Under the pieces are notes generated by a model. The model made no database searches. It saw nothing but the letters and a program-made list of their open reading frames with translations, and was not told the DNA's origin. From Pyrenochaeta sp. MPI-SDFR-AT-0127 (taxonomy: Eukaryota > Ascomycota > Dothideomycetes > Pleosporales > Cucurbitariaceae), in assembly GCA_020747015.1 (NCBI GenBank), contig JAGTJM010000005.1, positions 992,001 to 1,056,000 of the forward strand: 64,000 bases of DNA. Reading direction: 5' to 3'. A program made the translations under genes and the position numbers. This document shows, piece after piece, positions 11,303 to 21,641 of this stretch. Position 1 is the stretch's first letter; every line of letters begins with the position of its first letter.

Positions 11303-12864
11303 ATGGTCTCCATCTTCCAGGCCTTCCCCCAGCTGCGCGCAGCTGCACCGCGACTCTCGAGACGACTCTTCGTATGCCGGCCCTGCCTCAATTCGCCGGT
11401 TCGATCCGCCGTCTCTGCTGCTCCACGATGCTCTGCCCCCCGGCCGTCTGTCCTGCAATCGGTGAGATGCAAGTCAACACAGCCCTTGCGCAGTAGCGCG
11501 GCCATCGAGGGATCCAATGCAGAAAGCGCGAACCTGGCCCACGCTGCAGCCCAGGCCAAGGGCAAATCGAGCAGCTTTCCAGAGACTTCGTCCAAGAGCG
11601 TGGCATACTGGCTGCTGGGGAGCGCTGCAAGCGTCTTCGGCATCGTCGTCTTTGGGGGCCTGACGCGACTCACCGAGTCAGGGTAGGCACGACCAGCCAT
11701 GCATTGGAGGCTCCTGCTAATTTGGACAGTCTGAGCATCACCGAATGGCGTCCTGTCACCGGCTCACTGTGGCCCATGAACGAGGCCGACTGGGAGAGCG
11801 AGTTTGTCAAGTACAAGGCTTCGCCTGAATTTGCTCTGCTCAACTCGAGTATGACGCTGCCAGACTTCAAGCAAATCTACTTCATGGAATGGGCCCACCG
11901 TCTTTGGGGGCGTGTCATTGGCGTGACTTTTCTGCTCCCAACCGCCTACTTCATCGCCCGTCGCAGAGTGACACCATCAATGGCTTGGAAGCTTGTCGGA
12001 ATCTGCGGCATGATTGGATTTCAGGGCTTCATCGGCTGGTGGATGGTCAAGAGCGGCCTCAAGGACGACCTCTTCGAACCGGGTAGCCATCCTCGCGTTA
12101 GCCAGTATCGATTGACTGCTCATCTTGGTGCTGCATTTGCCGTCTACTGCTCCATGATTCTTACTGGTCTCTCTATTCTCAAGGAACACCGGATGCTTGC
12201 CAACCCCACCAAAGCCGCTGAGACCATCAAAGCCCTCCAAAATCCCGTGCTACGTGTCTTCAGACGCTCTGTTGTCGGCCTCACCCTCCTCGTCTTCACC
12301 ACTGCCATGTCAGGTGCCCTCGTTGCTGGTCTCGATGCCGGCCTCATCTACAACGAATTCCCGTGGATGGGCCTCGGCCTCACTCCGCCAAGAAAAGAAC
12401 TATTCGATCCATTCTACAGCCATGTTCCAGATCATTCAGATCTGTGGTGGCGCAATATGCTGGAGAATCCCTCTCTTGTGCAGCTTGATCACCGCATTCT
12501 GGCCACCACCACATTCACGGCCATCATGTCTCTTTTCGCTTACACTCGCTTCTCCAAGGGCGTGCGAACAACTCTTCCCAAGGATGCTAGAAAGGGCGTC
12601 TTTGGCATGGTGCATCTGGTCTCCTTCCAGGTCGCCCTTGGCATCAGCACTCTCATCTACATGGTCCCTACATGGCTGGCTTCCGCTCACCAGGCTGGTG
12701 CCTTGGCCCTTCTAACGGGTGCCGTTGTCCTGTATAGCCGGATATCCATGCCTCGACGCGCTATCCTGCGTCAGGTCATGAAGCCGCAGGCTCCCCGCAC
12801 TCATGCCGCACCGCACATCAATGCTCGTCTCGAAGCTGCAAAGGCCACCGAGAAAACATCGTAG
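11303..12864 (+). CDS. COX15: Heme A synthase, mitochondrial
   Basis: Converts heme O to heme A for cytochrome c oxidase in the mitochondrial inner membrane. Exons 11303-11682 and 11730-12864 join over a 47-bp intron with a TGCTAAT branch site; product 504 residues. The start at 11303 gives an Arg- and Ala-rich presequence (MVSIFQAFPQLRAAAPRLSR) typical for mitochondrial import; an open frame continues upstream but has no such signal. Family marks: FGGLTRLTESGLSITEW across the splice, MEWAHRLWGR with a heme-ligand His, GLDAGLIYNEFPWMG, the second His in LDHRILA and the last in SAHQAGALALLTG. Eight membrane segments are expected. Length fits fungal COX15. Its neighbour, the BTB gene, is divergent; no functional link is implied. 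Confidence 0.96.
11683..11729 (+). other. Intron in COX15
   Basis: GTAGGC donor, TGCTAAT branch and ACAG acceptor; splits the Gly codon of the conserved E-S-G-L-S-I-T segment. Confidence 0.92.
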
Positions 12865-13450
12865 CGTCTTGCTAATTGCGTCTTCGCCTCCTGTATTAGC
12901 ATATACAACACTCTGTAAGAACATTATGCATCTTAGACTTGTACAGTATGTAGGTTATCACCCTAGAGGTATCAAAAACCTTACTCCATTCCAACAAATC
13001 GATACACTCGTGATATCTTCCCCATCGCGGCAGACCACCATTTTCAACACTCGATTCATTTCAGTGTGGTAATCAACGACTTGGTGCACTACAAGCGATC
13101 CCAATCAAGTTAATGCTCTTGGCAAGCCATATTTTACAGTAGCACATTGCTTGTGCAACCTGCCTGGTCTCTCACCTTGCAATTTCATCCCGACCCTCTT
13201 ATCAATGGAAAGAAGAAACACAACTTAGTCGCGAAAATACAACGGAGCTAATATTAAAAAGCAGAATACAATTAGCCTCGTGGAATTGATTTTATTTTCT
13301 GCGCTTTGAGGCCAGTGTGTCTCTTCAGGCTGTATATTTTCGCGACCGCACGATTTATAGTAGCAAGTAAATGTAGCATGCAGCATGCAGCGTTTTGGGG
13401 ACGAATCATATTCTACGCTGTTCATCTTGTTTCGGAAATAACAGTAACAC
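12865..13450. other. Intergenic region between convergent genes
   Basis: Shared 3' flank of COX15 (plus) and the sugar porter (minus). AT-rich; no gene or structured RNA recognised. Confidence 0.5.
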
Positions 13451-15193
13451 CTACAACCCGGTATTTTCCTTCTTCTCAACCACATCTCCATCTTTCCTCT
13501 CACTTGAGACACTGCCTGTCTCCAAGATGCCCGCAGGCACAACTCCCTCGGCTTCCTCCCAACCATGTTTCGCAATGCGCCGGCTTCTCTTCACAACATT
13601 ACCTTCGTAGAACAACCAGTCGACCTCTTCAAGCGTAAGCCTTGCGGTCTCAGGGTAGCAGAAAAACTATAGCATATTAGATCACGCCAACTAACACATA
13701 TGCGGGATGAGACGAGGACGTAAGCTGGTGTGACTTACCACTAAGGGAATGAAGGAGAAATTCAAACACATAAAGATCAAATATCCCTTCCAGGCAAGCG
13801 AGTTGAGGAGGGTAGGCGTCACCATGACTACAAAAAAGTTCCAGATCCAGTTCGCAGAGATTCCCACCGCCGTGCCCTTTGCACGGACATGTAGGGGCAG
13901 GATTTCAGGGACATAAACCCACGGGACGCAGTTCATTGTCATGCCAAATGATAGCATGTACTGATTACGATTAGTAACCCTCAACTCGAATGTTGCGTAT
14001 AATCACTCACAGTAAAGAAAAAGGCCACGCTGGCGGATGCAGTAGCCTTTGCGATCGCGCCGCCTCGTGGTTGGAAGCTTAGCAGAATGGCGATAAGCAT
14101 CATGGAAAGACCGCAACCGAAGGATCCCCACATCATAGGTTTGCGACGGCCGGTCCGATCCAGTGTGAATGTTGGGACGAGGGAGCCGATGAAGAACATG
14201 AGGTTGATCACACCGCCCAGGAGAAGGGACAGGTTTCGTGAAAGACCAACGTTGAGCTGCAGCACTGAGGTTATGTAGTAGACGACGAGGTTAATCCCAC
14301 CCATTTGGTTCATGAACTGCGCTCCATACGCCAGAAGCACTCGCCGTCCAGTCTGTACTTTATCCTTCTTGAGGAGTTGGCTCCACCTGTACTCTCCATG
14401 TTCCTGCTCGATCTTCAACGCTTCGATAACTTCTCGGTTCTCCTTCTCAATCTTCGGGTCATCAGGCGTTCCGTCATATACATCGCATAGAATTTGTAAC
14501 GCTTCTTCGTGGCGACCGTGGGCGTAGAGGTAGCGTGGTGACTCGGGCAGGCCAAAGACGATGATAATCACGAGCATCGCGAAGATGACTTGGCATGCAA
14601 TGGGTAATCGCCATGCAATGGATCCACTGCTAAAGCTCATACCGTAATCGAACCAGTACGCTATTACAATACCGAGGCCAACGAAGAGAGGCTCAGAGGC
14701 GACAAGGCGGCCGCGCTTGGAGGCCTCGCACAGCTCAGATTGGTACATTGGAACTGTAGAGGTTTCGATGCCGGTTCCTATGCCAGTGAGGAAGCGCGCA
14801 ATCATCATATGGGGGACGTTATATGCGCTAGCTTGGAGAGCGCCACCGACCTATTTCTGTAAGCCGCAAGTTCAACATCTATGTGCTATGTAGACCTACG
14901 ATAATCCAGACCATGGCAATCCACATTGCAAGTCTTCGACCCGTTTTCTCGCAGAAAATGAAGCTGAGTACGCATCCTGAGAAACATCCCAGATTGTAGA
15001 TTGAGACAATGATACCCTCGAGGGCTGGTGACGGATGATTGAATGTATCCAAAAAGTGCGCATTGCCAACAATCCCGCTGAAAACTCCTTGGTCATAACC
15101 GAAGAGCACAAAGGCGAGTTGACATGCAATCGTAATAGCCGCACGGAGCTTGAAGCCTCGTCCAAACCAGTTGAAATGCGGTGCCTTGAACAT
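13451..15193 (-). CDS. Sugar porter (MFS sugar transporter)
   Basis: Plasma-membrane sugar/polyol transporter of the MFS sugar porter family. Four exons on the minus strand: 15193-14900, 14850-14011, 13960-13739 and 13666-13451, joined over introns of 49, 50 and 72 bp; 523 residues, normal length. Family marks: FGYDQGVFSG in the first segment, EKTGRR after segment 2 and DRTGRRK in the second half, the PESPRYL signature before the central loop, a QFMNQMGGINLVVYY stretch in segment 7, PEILPLHVRAKG, and a PETARLTLEEVDWLF motif near the end. An alternative start at 15256 would add 21 residues with no conserved look. It most resembles the STL1/monosaccharide branch but substrate cannot be read from sequence. 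The C-terminal tail is charged. Confidence 0.94.
13667..13738 (-). other. Sugar porter intron 3
   Basis: GTAAGT donor, TATAG acceptor; needed to reach the conserved PET..LTLEEVDWLF end of the protein. Confidence 0.88.
13961..14010 (-). other. Sugar porter intron 2
   Basis: GTGAGT donor, TACTAATC branch, ATCAG acceptor; joins F-F-F-T to Y-M-L-S-F-G. Confidence 0.9.
14851..14899 (-). other. Sugar porter intron 1
   Basis: GTAGGT donor, ATAG acceptor, phase 0; joins I-I to V-G-G-A-L-Q. Confidence 0.88.
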
Positions 15194-16312
15194 GTTGCTG
15201 TTGCTTCCTCTCAATCCAAGCGCCGATGCACAACAAGGAGAATCAAAAACGAACACAGAAAAGCCGTTGAGAAGGATGCAGTAGTCAGAACCTCGGAAAT
15301 GCAGGGCCCCTTCCCCATATTTCTACATCCCCCCTCCCCCCATTCTCCATCCCCCATGGCTATCCGCTAGCCGATCTCCCATCCGAAGCGCACGACGCGC
15401 CGATCCTACGACATCATATTCCCGGAGGCACGCCCATGGCGAACATTGAACAACAAAACACCAGGGACTCTGATCCTGCACCAAGCCTCTCAAAACCTAG
15501 CAGTCCAATTTTTAGCCTCGCCGAGCCGCCAGTTCAGCAGGAAAGCACGAGCTTGGTGTGGAAAAGAGCGCCTGGGGAATTTGTGGGGTGATGGATGACG
15601 TCGTTGGGTCATTGGGATAGTAGGCTGGTGGTTAGCGTGGCGGGAAGCACTAATTTGGTAATCCGGCGAGGAAGATTATTCAGAAGGGGAAATGGTAGGC
15701 ACGGATTGCTTCGAGTGGGTGGCTTACACATTACATAGTGCATTTCGGCTATTTACAATCTGTATTGCTTATCCTGCATTGATCTGACGACTTTGACTAC
15801 ATAGGTGCTCGATTCTGTTGCTTTCGTAAGGTGATTAACACCTATGCCACAGGATAAAATTTAACATACTATGGGCTACTAGATTGTATAGGTATTAATT
15901 ATATAAGTATATTAAGTATCATAGGAGTATGTAGATTAAGACTAGTAACTCTCTTTAAGTAGAGACTTGCGTAGTTAAAGTGATAAGATACTAGCTTTGG
16001 TAAGACAACAACCTGATTTTTATTATACTACTTACCGAAACCCAAACTAAATTTCCTCACAAGCTTCGCAGGGCGGTAGATTCACGTGATTAGACACTTG
16101 GCCCGTCAGCTACGCCAAAGAGCGCCTGTTTCCGTGAGATAGCTGGCTGAGGGGTTATTGTGATGATTAAGCATACAGAAACTCGTAAAATGTAACCCCG
16201 CTGCTCGCGTGTTTTATCCTTAGCTACGCGACCATCGTCTTAGCCTTATCATTTAATTCGCCATACCAGTAATTGACCCAACTCCGCTTTTGATCTGCAA
16301 GGAGCCGTCAAC
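15194..16312. other. Intergenic region with AT-rich island
   Basis: Promoter side of both the sugar porter (minus) and the UCH-like gene (plus). A C-rich run lies at 15327-15355. From about 15830 to 16040 the sequence turns strongly TA-rich with many TATA/TAAT words, as in RIP-degraded repeats; no frame survives there. Confidence 0.6.
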
Positions 16313-17106
16313 ATGTCGGATCTCCACGTCTTGAGCTCACGAAAGATATGGGTGCCTCTCGGTAATTATTCGGAACGCTCAACTCGCTCCAGGAAGTCCG
16401 TTCACTAAGTTCGACTATAGAGAACAACCCTGATGTGATGAGCAACCTCGCCCATCGTCTCGGCCTTTCAGAGAAGCTCGTATTCCGAGACATTTATTCT
16501 TTGACCGAGCCATCGCTTCTCGCCCTCGTTCCTCGCCCTGTCTATGCACTGCTTTTCCTCTTCCCCGGGACAGAAATATTCAATAAATGCTTTGAGGAAG
16601 AGCAAGCAGCTCAGCAGGAATATACGGGCTGCGGCCCAGACGAGCCTGTAATTTGGTATAAGCAGGCTATTGGCCACGCCTGCGGCCTCATCGGCCTGCT
16701 CCACTGCCTCTCCAATGGCGAAGCCGCGAACCATATTACACCGGGCAGTGACTTGGATAAGCTGATTCGAGAGGCCGTCCCATTGAAGACGGAAGAGCGA
16801 GCAGAACTGCTCTATAACTCTGAGGCATTAGAGAAGGCGCATAAAGAGGCTGCACAGACTGGTGACTCTAGGGCGCCGGGGTTGGACGAGGATGTAAATT
16901 ACGCATTCACCACGTATGTGAAGGGCAAAGACGGCTGTCTCTACGACCTCGAAGGCAGACGCAATGGCCCGTTTATTAGAGGCGTTCTGGGTCCGGATGA
17001 AGACGTGTTCTGCCAGAAGGCTTTGGAGATGGGGCCGCTGATGCATATCAACAGAGAGGCGGCCAGCGAAGGGAGATTCAGTATTATCGCTCTCACGGAT
17101 GCTTGA
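16313..17106 (+). CDS. UCH-family (peptidase C12) homologue lacking catalytic His
   Basis: Homologue of ubiquitin C-terminal hydrolases (UCH-L1/L3, yeast Yuh1), which release small adducts from ubiquitin. A short first exon (16313-16361) encodes MSDLHVLSSRKIWVPL; a 59-bp intron (16362-16420) leads to exon 16421-17106. The join restores the N-terminal family pattern W-V-P-L-E-N-N-P-D-V-M; total 244 residues, right for the family. Gln98 and Cys104 in KQAIGHACGLIGLLHC match the oxyanion Gln and nucleophile. In the DVNYAFTTYVKGKDG stretch the position of the catalytic His is Ala178 (codon GCA, 16903-16905), and the Asp of the usual L-D-G-R is Glu194 (L-E-G-R). It may be an inactive ubiquitin-binding paralogue. 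It sits next to AT-rich DNA. I infer this is a second copy; a canonical UCH would be elsewhere in the genome. Confidence 0.88.
16362..16420 (+). other. Intron in UCH-like gene
   Basis: GTAATT donor and CTATAG acceptor; phase 1. Removing it yields the conserved N-terminus of UCH proteins. Confidence 0.85.
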
Positions 17107-17761
17107 TCAGTGTCTGTCCTACCACACTATTCGCGAAAATAGCAATAGTATGCATCCTACAAGAAACGTTGTAAACTTTACAACGTGCATAGAAGTTATT
17201 ATCACTTTCAAGTCAAAGTACTCTTAGTTTATTCCGTTGCGGTGGTTGTTCCGTTATGGGTGGACGTACGTTATTAACGAATGATTTCGCATTCTCAAAT
17301 AACAGTGCGAGAAATGGACTGATAAGATTACTTCATCAAGTTTTGATGATATCCAACGCACCCGAAGAGAGTGAGGATGTCTGTTGAGGATATGCTGGTT
17401 TATTTTAGGGAGGTCGTGTATTGCTAGACCCTGCACAGTGCATATCCGATGAGGTTATCAAATTTGTCTCTTCAGTTTAATACTCTGCATGTCGTTTAAA
17501 AAGCCGAGGTACATTCCATATTCAGTCATAAGTACACACTGAGGTCTCGGGGAGGGCCAGAACCAAAGATCGAGAATTCGGCAACTCGGTTATAGCCATC
17601 TTTGCTTGTTCGCCACTGAACATGCTGATTGATAATACTATTCATATTATCTATAAATATGCGCCTGAATTAACACACAGATACGCTCACACAAAAGAGT
17701 ACACTTTGACTGTTCTAAGTTCTGCTGAGCACAGCCTTTATCAACGTCCAACTCCTCCGTT
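17107..17761. other. Intergenic region, promoter of SDR gene
   Basis: Between two plus-strand genes. Holds the TATA-like box at 17652-17659. No other feature seen. Confidence 0.5.
17652..17659 (+). promoter_or_regulatory. TATA-like box upstream of SDR gene
   Basis: TATAAATA about 100 bp before the ATG at 17762, a usual spacing for an ascomycete TATA element with a short leader. Confidence 0.4.
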
Positions 17762-18688
17762 ATGTTTCCGTCATTCACCAGAACATACCACAATCGCCCG
17801 TACCCATCCATCTCACCACACCGTTCTGAACTCTCCGCAGCAGGCAAAGTGGTTCTCATCACAGGTTCTGGATCTGGTATTGGTCAAGCAACAGCGATAA
17901 CATTTGCGCAAGCAGGTGCAAGTGTGATTATTGTCAGTGGCAGGCGTCTTGGCCCACTAGAGGAAACAAAGAGGAAGATCAATGCACTAGGGCAAGCGAC
18001 ACAAGTTATTGTTTGTCAACTGGATATATGCGATGAGAGAAACGTCACAGAAGTGTTCGGATCCGTAAGACAAACCATTGGCGAGATCGATGTTGTCATC
18101 AATGGGGCCGGCTATCTCGCTGAGCCTGGCAACATCAAAGATATCGATCTGAACACATTCTGGAACAGCTTTGAGGTCCACGTTAAAGGGTCATTCAACA
18201 TTGCGCGAGCATTCCTCAATCATACAACACCCTCAATCTCTAGGCCAAAAGTTCTCATACTTCTTAGCTCCGGCAATGCCCTTCTACCAGCCCCACAGAT
18301 CGTTGAGAGCCGCCTAAGTCCTGCCAGCTATGGTATTTCGAAACTCGCCGAAGCGAAGCTCGCGGAATATATCTCAGCAGAGAACCCGTCACACTTCCGG
18401 GCATATGCCTTGCAGCCGGGAATAGTTGAGACGGGGATGTCTAGCAAGAGTATAGAGATGACTGCTGATCCGGAAGGGATACGGAAAAGTCTAACATGGG
18501 ACGAGCCGGAATTGTCTGCAGGCTTCATGCTTTGGCTGAGCAGTAGAATTGGAGAATGTGTGCCGAGTGGAAGATTCCTATTTGCGAACTGGGATGTGGA
18601 TGAATTAGAGGAGACAGCAGGTGTGCTAGAAAAGGATGCAAATCTCTTGACTATGGGTTGTGTTGGCTGGCCGTTTGACCAAAAATAA
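17762..18688 (+). CDS. Short-chain dehydrogenase/reductase (SDR)
   Basis: NAD(P)-dependent oxidoreductase of the classical SDR fold; 308 residues, no introns. The cofactor motif TGSGSGIG lies at 34-41, the NGAG element (usual N-N-A-G) at 114-117, Ser169/170 in LILLSSGNA and the active-site YGISK with Tyr190 and Lys194. An ALQPGIVETGM segment follows, the usual P-G-x-V-x-T region. Arg61/62 after the second strand suggests NADP preference, an inference. The first 27 residues are an extension without clear targeting. The 3' end of this gene, with its downstream DNA, has a decayed second copy at about 20670-21245. Substrate unknown. Confidence 0.92.
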   Translation: MFPSFTRTYHNRPYPSISPHRSELSAAGKVVLITGSGSGIGQATAITFAQAGASVIIVSGRRLGPLEETKRKINALGQATQVIVCQLDICDERNVTEVFGSVRQTIGEIDVVINGAGYLAEPGNIKDIDLNTFWNSFEVHVKGSFNIARAFLNHTTPSISRPKVLILLSSGNALLPAPQIVESRLSPASYGISKLAEAKLAEYISAENPSHFRAYALQPGIVETGMSSKSIEMTADPEGIRKSLTWDEPELSAGFMLWLSSRIGECVPSGRFLFANWDVDELEETAGVLEKDANLLTMGCVGWPFDQK

Positions 18689-19110
18689 ACTAGGATGGCA
18701 TTTCCTTGCAGGCAACGTGTCCTGGCTGGGGAATTGACTTTTCGGATATTTAGAGTTTTAATCTTAAATGATCGATACGCAGGTAATCGAGATACCTATC
18801 CAGATAAAATATATCTTTTAAGACGTGCTTTTAATATTATTAAACACTAGATATTTAATAAATAGCCGAAGAATGCTATTTTTATAGTCTCTCTCCTTAC
18901 TTATTATTATATTCGCTAATAGCCTGTAAGCTAGAGAATCCTTTCGTAATTATCTAATAGCTTTATCTAAAACTTTGTTTTATACGTACTTAAGTCTTCG
19001 AGTAGAAGGAAAGAGGTAATAGTTATTTTATACAGCTTAGTCGCTGCTCAGCCTCATCTCTACTAGGTTGTATTGAGAAGTGAGAACTGTCAGGCACTCT
19101 TCGGGGTGAA
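18545..19110. repeat. Duplicated segment, copy A (SDR 3' end plus flank)
   Basis: Starts within the last 50 codons of the SDR gene and runs into AT-rich downstream DNA. It aligns by eye with about 20672-21245 in the same orientation; shared landmarks include TTCCTATTT.CGAA.TGGGAT, the AGCTGGCC/GGCTGGCC end, CTAATAGCTTT.ATCTAAAACTTT and GTGAGAACTGTC. Differences are mostly transitions. Boundaries are approximate. Confidence 0.8.
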
Positions 19111-19352
19111 TAAAGCTTAAATTTAATTTTTTTCTTGTTCTAATTTTTTTTTCAGTTTATACACCTTAAAAATATATGTAATTGAAGTTTATATAAACAG
19201 CTGTGGCAGGATAAAAGTTAGCAGGGGTTGTGGTTTCTCTGTGGTGCTTGCCTCGGGTTGGTGGGACATGTTATTTTCCAGCAGAATCGCCGCCCAATTT
19301 GCGGTTAAGACGCAACCCACTGTACGCTTCCTCTTGACCATATCACTCGACC
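18689..19352. other. AT-rich intergenic region
   Basis: Mostly copy A of the duplication, then T-rich runs (19128-19155) and the promoter of the histidine phosphatase gene. The minus-strand frame at 19189-19377 overlaps the start of that gene and is not supported. Confidence 0.55.
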
Positions 19353-20273
19353 ATGTCTGATCAAGATGCTCTGACACCTCGCGTATTCCTTGTTCGCCAT
19401 GGTAAGTTCATTTATTTGAATTTGAACACATCAAGACAATCCGTTTTGTTGATGGTGCGTTTCATGAAACAGGAGAGACAGAATGGGCTAAATCAGGTCG
19501 CTTCACGGGCTCCACTGAGATGGAGTTGACCCAGCCGGGTATTGCACAGGTCCGTTCGACGGCATCCAAGCTTGTTGGCACTGGCAAGCTGCTCGACCCA
19601 TATCGTCTTGCGCATGTCTTCGTCAGTCCGAGGGTGAGAGCCGTGAAGACCTTCGAATTGCTGCTCCCGAACCCCGCTATTGTGGTGCCAGAGAATGTCA
19701 CCTACACTGATGACATCACGGAATGGGATTATGGCAATTATGAAGGGCTCAAAGATCAGGAGATCAGAGCTTTGAGGAAGAGCAAGGGTTTAGACCAAGA
19801 GAAAGAGTGGGATATTTGGTCAGACGGATGTGAGGGTGGGGAGTATGTTGTCGTGACCCATTATTCAAGCTTTTGCTAACAGTTCAAGATCCTGTCAGCA
19901 AGTTACGGAACGGCTTCACAGGGTTATCTCAAAGATTAAAGAGATTCACACGCCTTTCATGCGTGGGGAGAAACCCGTCGATGTTCTTCTTGTACGTGAA
20001 GCAACCTTGCATTCCCTCGCTTGCTGAAACTCAAAGGTTGCGCATGGACTTATCCTTCGCTGTTTTATAAAGCTCTGGATCGGTTTACCGATTCATAACC
20101 CTCTCCCCATGATACTATCACCAGGAGCTATTGCGATCTTGAGGTATGTGATTGAACCTTTTTGCTTATGGTCGGCATCTGACGATATATTATTCGGTAG
20201 CTACAAGAACAATGATATTAATCAGCCAGCACTGCACACTGGTCTAGCGCTTCCGTGTGAGGAGTATCAATGA
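19353..20273 (+). CDS. Histidine phosphatase (phosphoglycerate mutase-like, SHB17-like)
   Basis: Phosphatase of the histidine phosphatase superfamily. Five exons: 19353-19401, 19473-19842, 19889-19991, 20037-20143, 20201-20273; 233 residues, a usual length. The fragments look broken in single frames but splice cleanly. The catalytic motif LVRHGETEW has its His16 in exons 1-2, then KSGRFTGSTEMELTQPG, the acid region WDYGNYEG, GGESCQQVTERL across intron 2, and the second His in VAHG opening exon 4. W-D-Y-G-x-Y-E-G with SGRFTG resembles sedoheptulose-1,7-bisphosphatase Shb17 and its kin more than glycolytic mutase; substrate is therefore an inference. For intron 2 the acceptor could also be the AG at 19881-19882; the later one (19888) gives the better family match and branch spacing. 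The gene lies between the two copies of a duplicated segment. Confidence 0.85.
19402..19472 (+). other. Histidine phosphatase intron 1
   Basis: GTAAGT donor and AACAG acceptor inside the RHG motif; phase 1. Confidence 0.85.
19843..19888 (+). other. Histidine phosphatase intron 2
   Basis: GTATGT donor, TTGCTAAC branch, CAAG acceptor; phase 2. Gives G-G-E-S-C-Q-Q-V-T-E-R-L. Confidence 0.65.
19992..20036 (+). other. Histidine phosphatase intron 3
   Basis: GTACGT donor, GCTGAAAC branch-like site, AAAG acceptor; restores V-L-L-V-A-H-G. Confidence 0.8.
20144..20200 (+). other. Histidine phosphatase intron 4
   Basis: GTATGT donor, GGTAG acceptor; leads to a 24-codon final exon ending at TGA 20271-20273. 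Confidence 0.75.
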
Positions 20274-21641
20274 AAGCGACTTCAGGCCGCATCAATTAGA
20301 ATGTGTTTTCGCTGTTTTCACTATTTTCACACTGTTAGATCGCCAACTCGAAAATTTCTCAAGCTTTGCTTAGTTCACTATTGACATGTTTTTATAATCC
20401 AAGAAGTCGACAGCAACGAATGATGATGCCGCCGTATACGCAAGATCGCATGATATCGTTCTCCTTAGGGATTATTGTCAATTGCTGGGTGCGTATCAAA
20501 AGGTAAGCACCAGACTCAAGCAAAGTCATTGGGCACTCGATATCATTGGTTTGGCAACAATCATTAGCACTTTCCGACCCTCCGGATTGCGCGTCTCGAT
20601 CGTGCGCCAGCTCTAAAAAGCACCCTCACTTATTATGCTAGACCACTGAAGGTGATGGCGGTAAGTGGAGTACGACGAATGTGCGTGCTGAGTGTGACGT
20701 TCCTATTTACGAAATGGGATATAGACGAGCTAGAAAAGAGAGTAAGTAAGCTAAGAAAGAATTCAATTTTCTTCACTATAGGATACGTTAGCTGGCCATT
20801 TAACTAAGAATAATGTTATAATAATACCTAAGTTGCCGAAAATTTCAGGTAGCGCCACATAGAGAATTAGTCTGCGGGCACTTAGGATCTTAACTCTTAA
20901 TGATTAATGCATAGGTACTTGATAGACAGCTATCGATTTAAGATGCTCCTCTCTAGGCGTGCTCTCGAACTTATTAAGCACTAATTATTTAGTGAGTGAC
21001 TAAATAATGTTGTTTTTAGCAGTCTTTCCCCCGTTACTTAATATTATAATTAGTCCTAGCCCTTACACCTTAGAATTCTCTAGTAATTACCTAATAGCTT
21101 TTATCTAAAACTTTATTTCGTAGATAATAAAGTCTTAGATTAGAAGGGAAGAGGGAATAGTTATTTTGTACAACTTAGTTACTGCTTGGCCTCGTTCTCT
21201 ACTGGGTCGAATTGATGAGTGAGAACTGTCTGCACTATTTGGGAACATCAGCTCGGGTGAGAAAGCGAACATACGATTGCGCCATAAAGCCTATTTCTGA
21301 ACAATTGTTACACCGAAAATAGACGTCTGAAGTGTAATGAAGGGAACTGCAAGGCCTGGATCCCCTATCCAGTTCGTAGGTGGCAATCTTATCACCGCCC
21401 AGCTGCCGGAAACCTGCCAAGTATACCTTGTCAGAGCAGATAAGCTATGCATTATGCTTAAGTGTCCTGTACCGAACTACGAGAGATTTTTGTTCTTTTT
21501 TTAGTAGCTGGCATTTTCCGTTTGCATCAGTTCACAACCAAACCGTAACGAATACGCTGAATCATTTGATATCGTCCATTCAAATTGGCTTATTCTAAGT
21601 TCATATTATAATTATCCTACAAGTCCGTTCCTTCGTTACTT
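20274..21641. other. Intergenic region with decayed duplication
   Basis: From 20274 to about 20670 I see no gene. About 20672-21245 is copy B of the duplicated segment. From 21246 to 21641 lies the 3' flank of the CHRD gene, with no supported frame. Confidence 0.55.
20672..21245 (+). pseudogene. Decayed copy B: SDR 3' end remnant plus flank
   Basis: Remnant of the last part of an SDR gene like the one ending at 18688, with its downstream flank. The segment equivalent to R-F-L-F-A-N-W-D-V-D-E-L-E reads TTCCTATTTACGAAATGGG with G-to-A and other transitions, and the end equivalent to G-W-P-F-D-Q-K carries CAA to TAA and CCG to CCA type changes. Codons between are lost or shifted. No upstream part (cofactor motif, YxxxK) is found in this copy, so it cannot encode an enzyme. 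The transition bias fits repeat-induced point mutation. Confidence 0.75.

Noticed and set aside
19873..20070. Frame that made the histidine phosphatase look like a frameshifted pseudogene
   Set aside because: Splicing at 19842/19889 and 19991/20037 restores the conserved Q-V-T-E-R-L and V-A-H-G motifs without any mutation.
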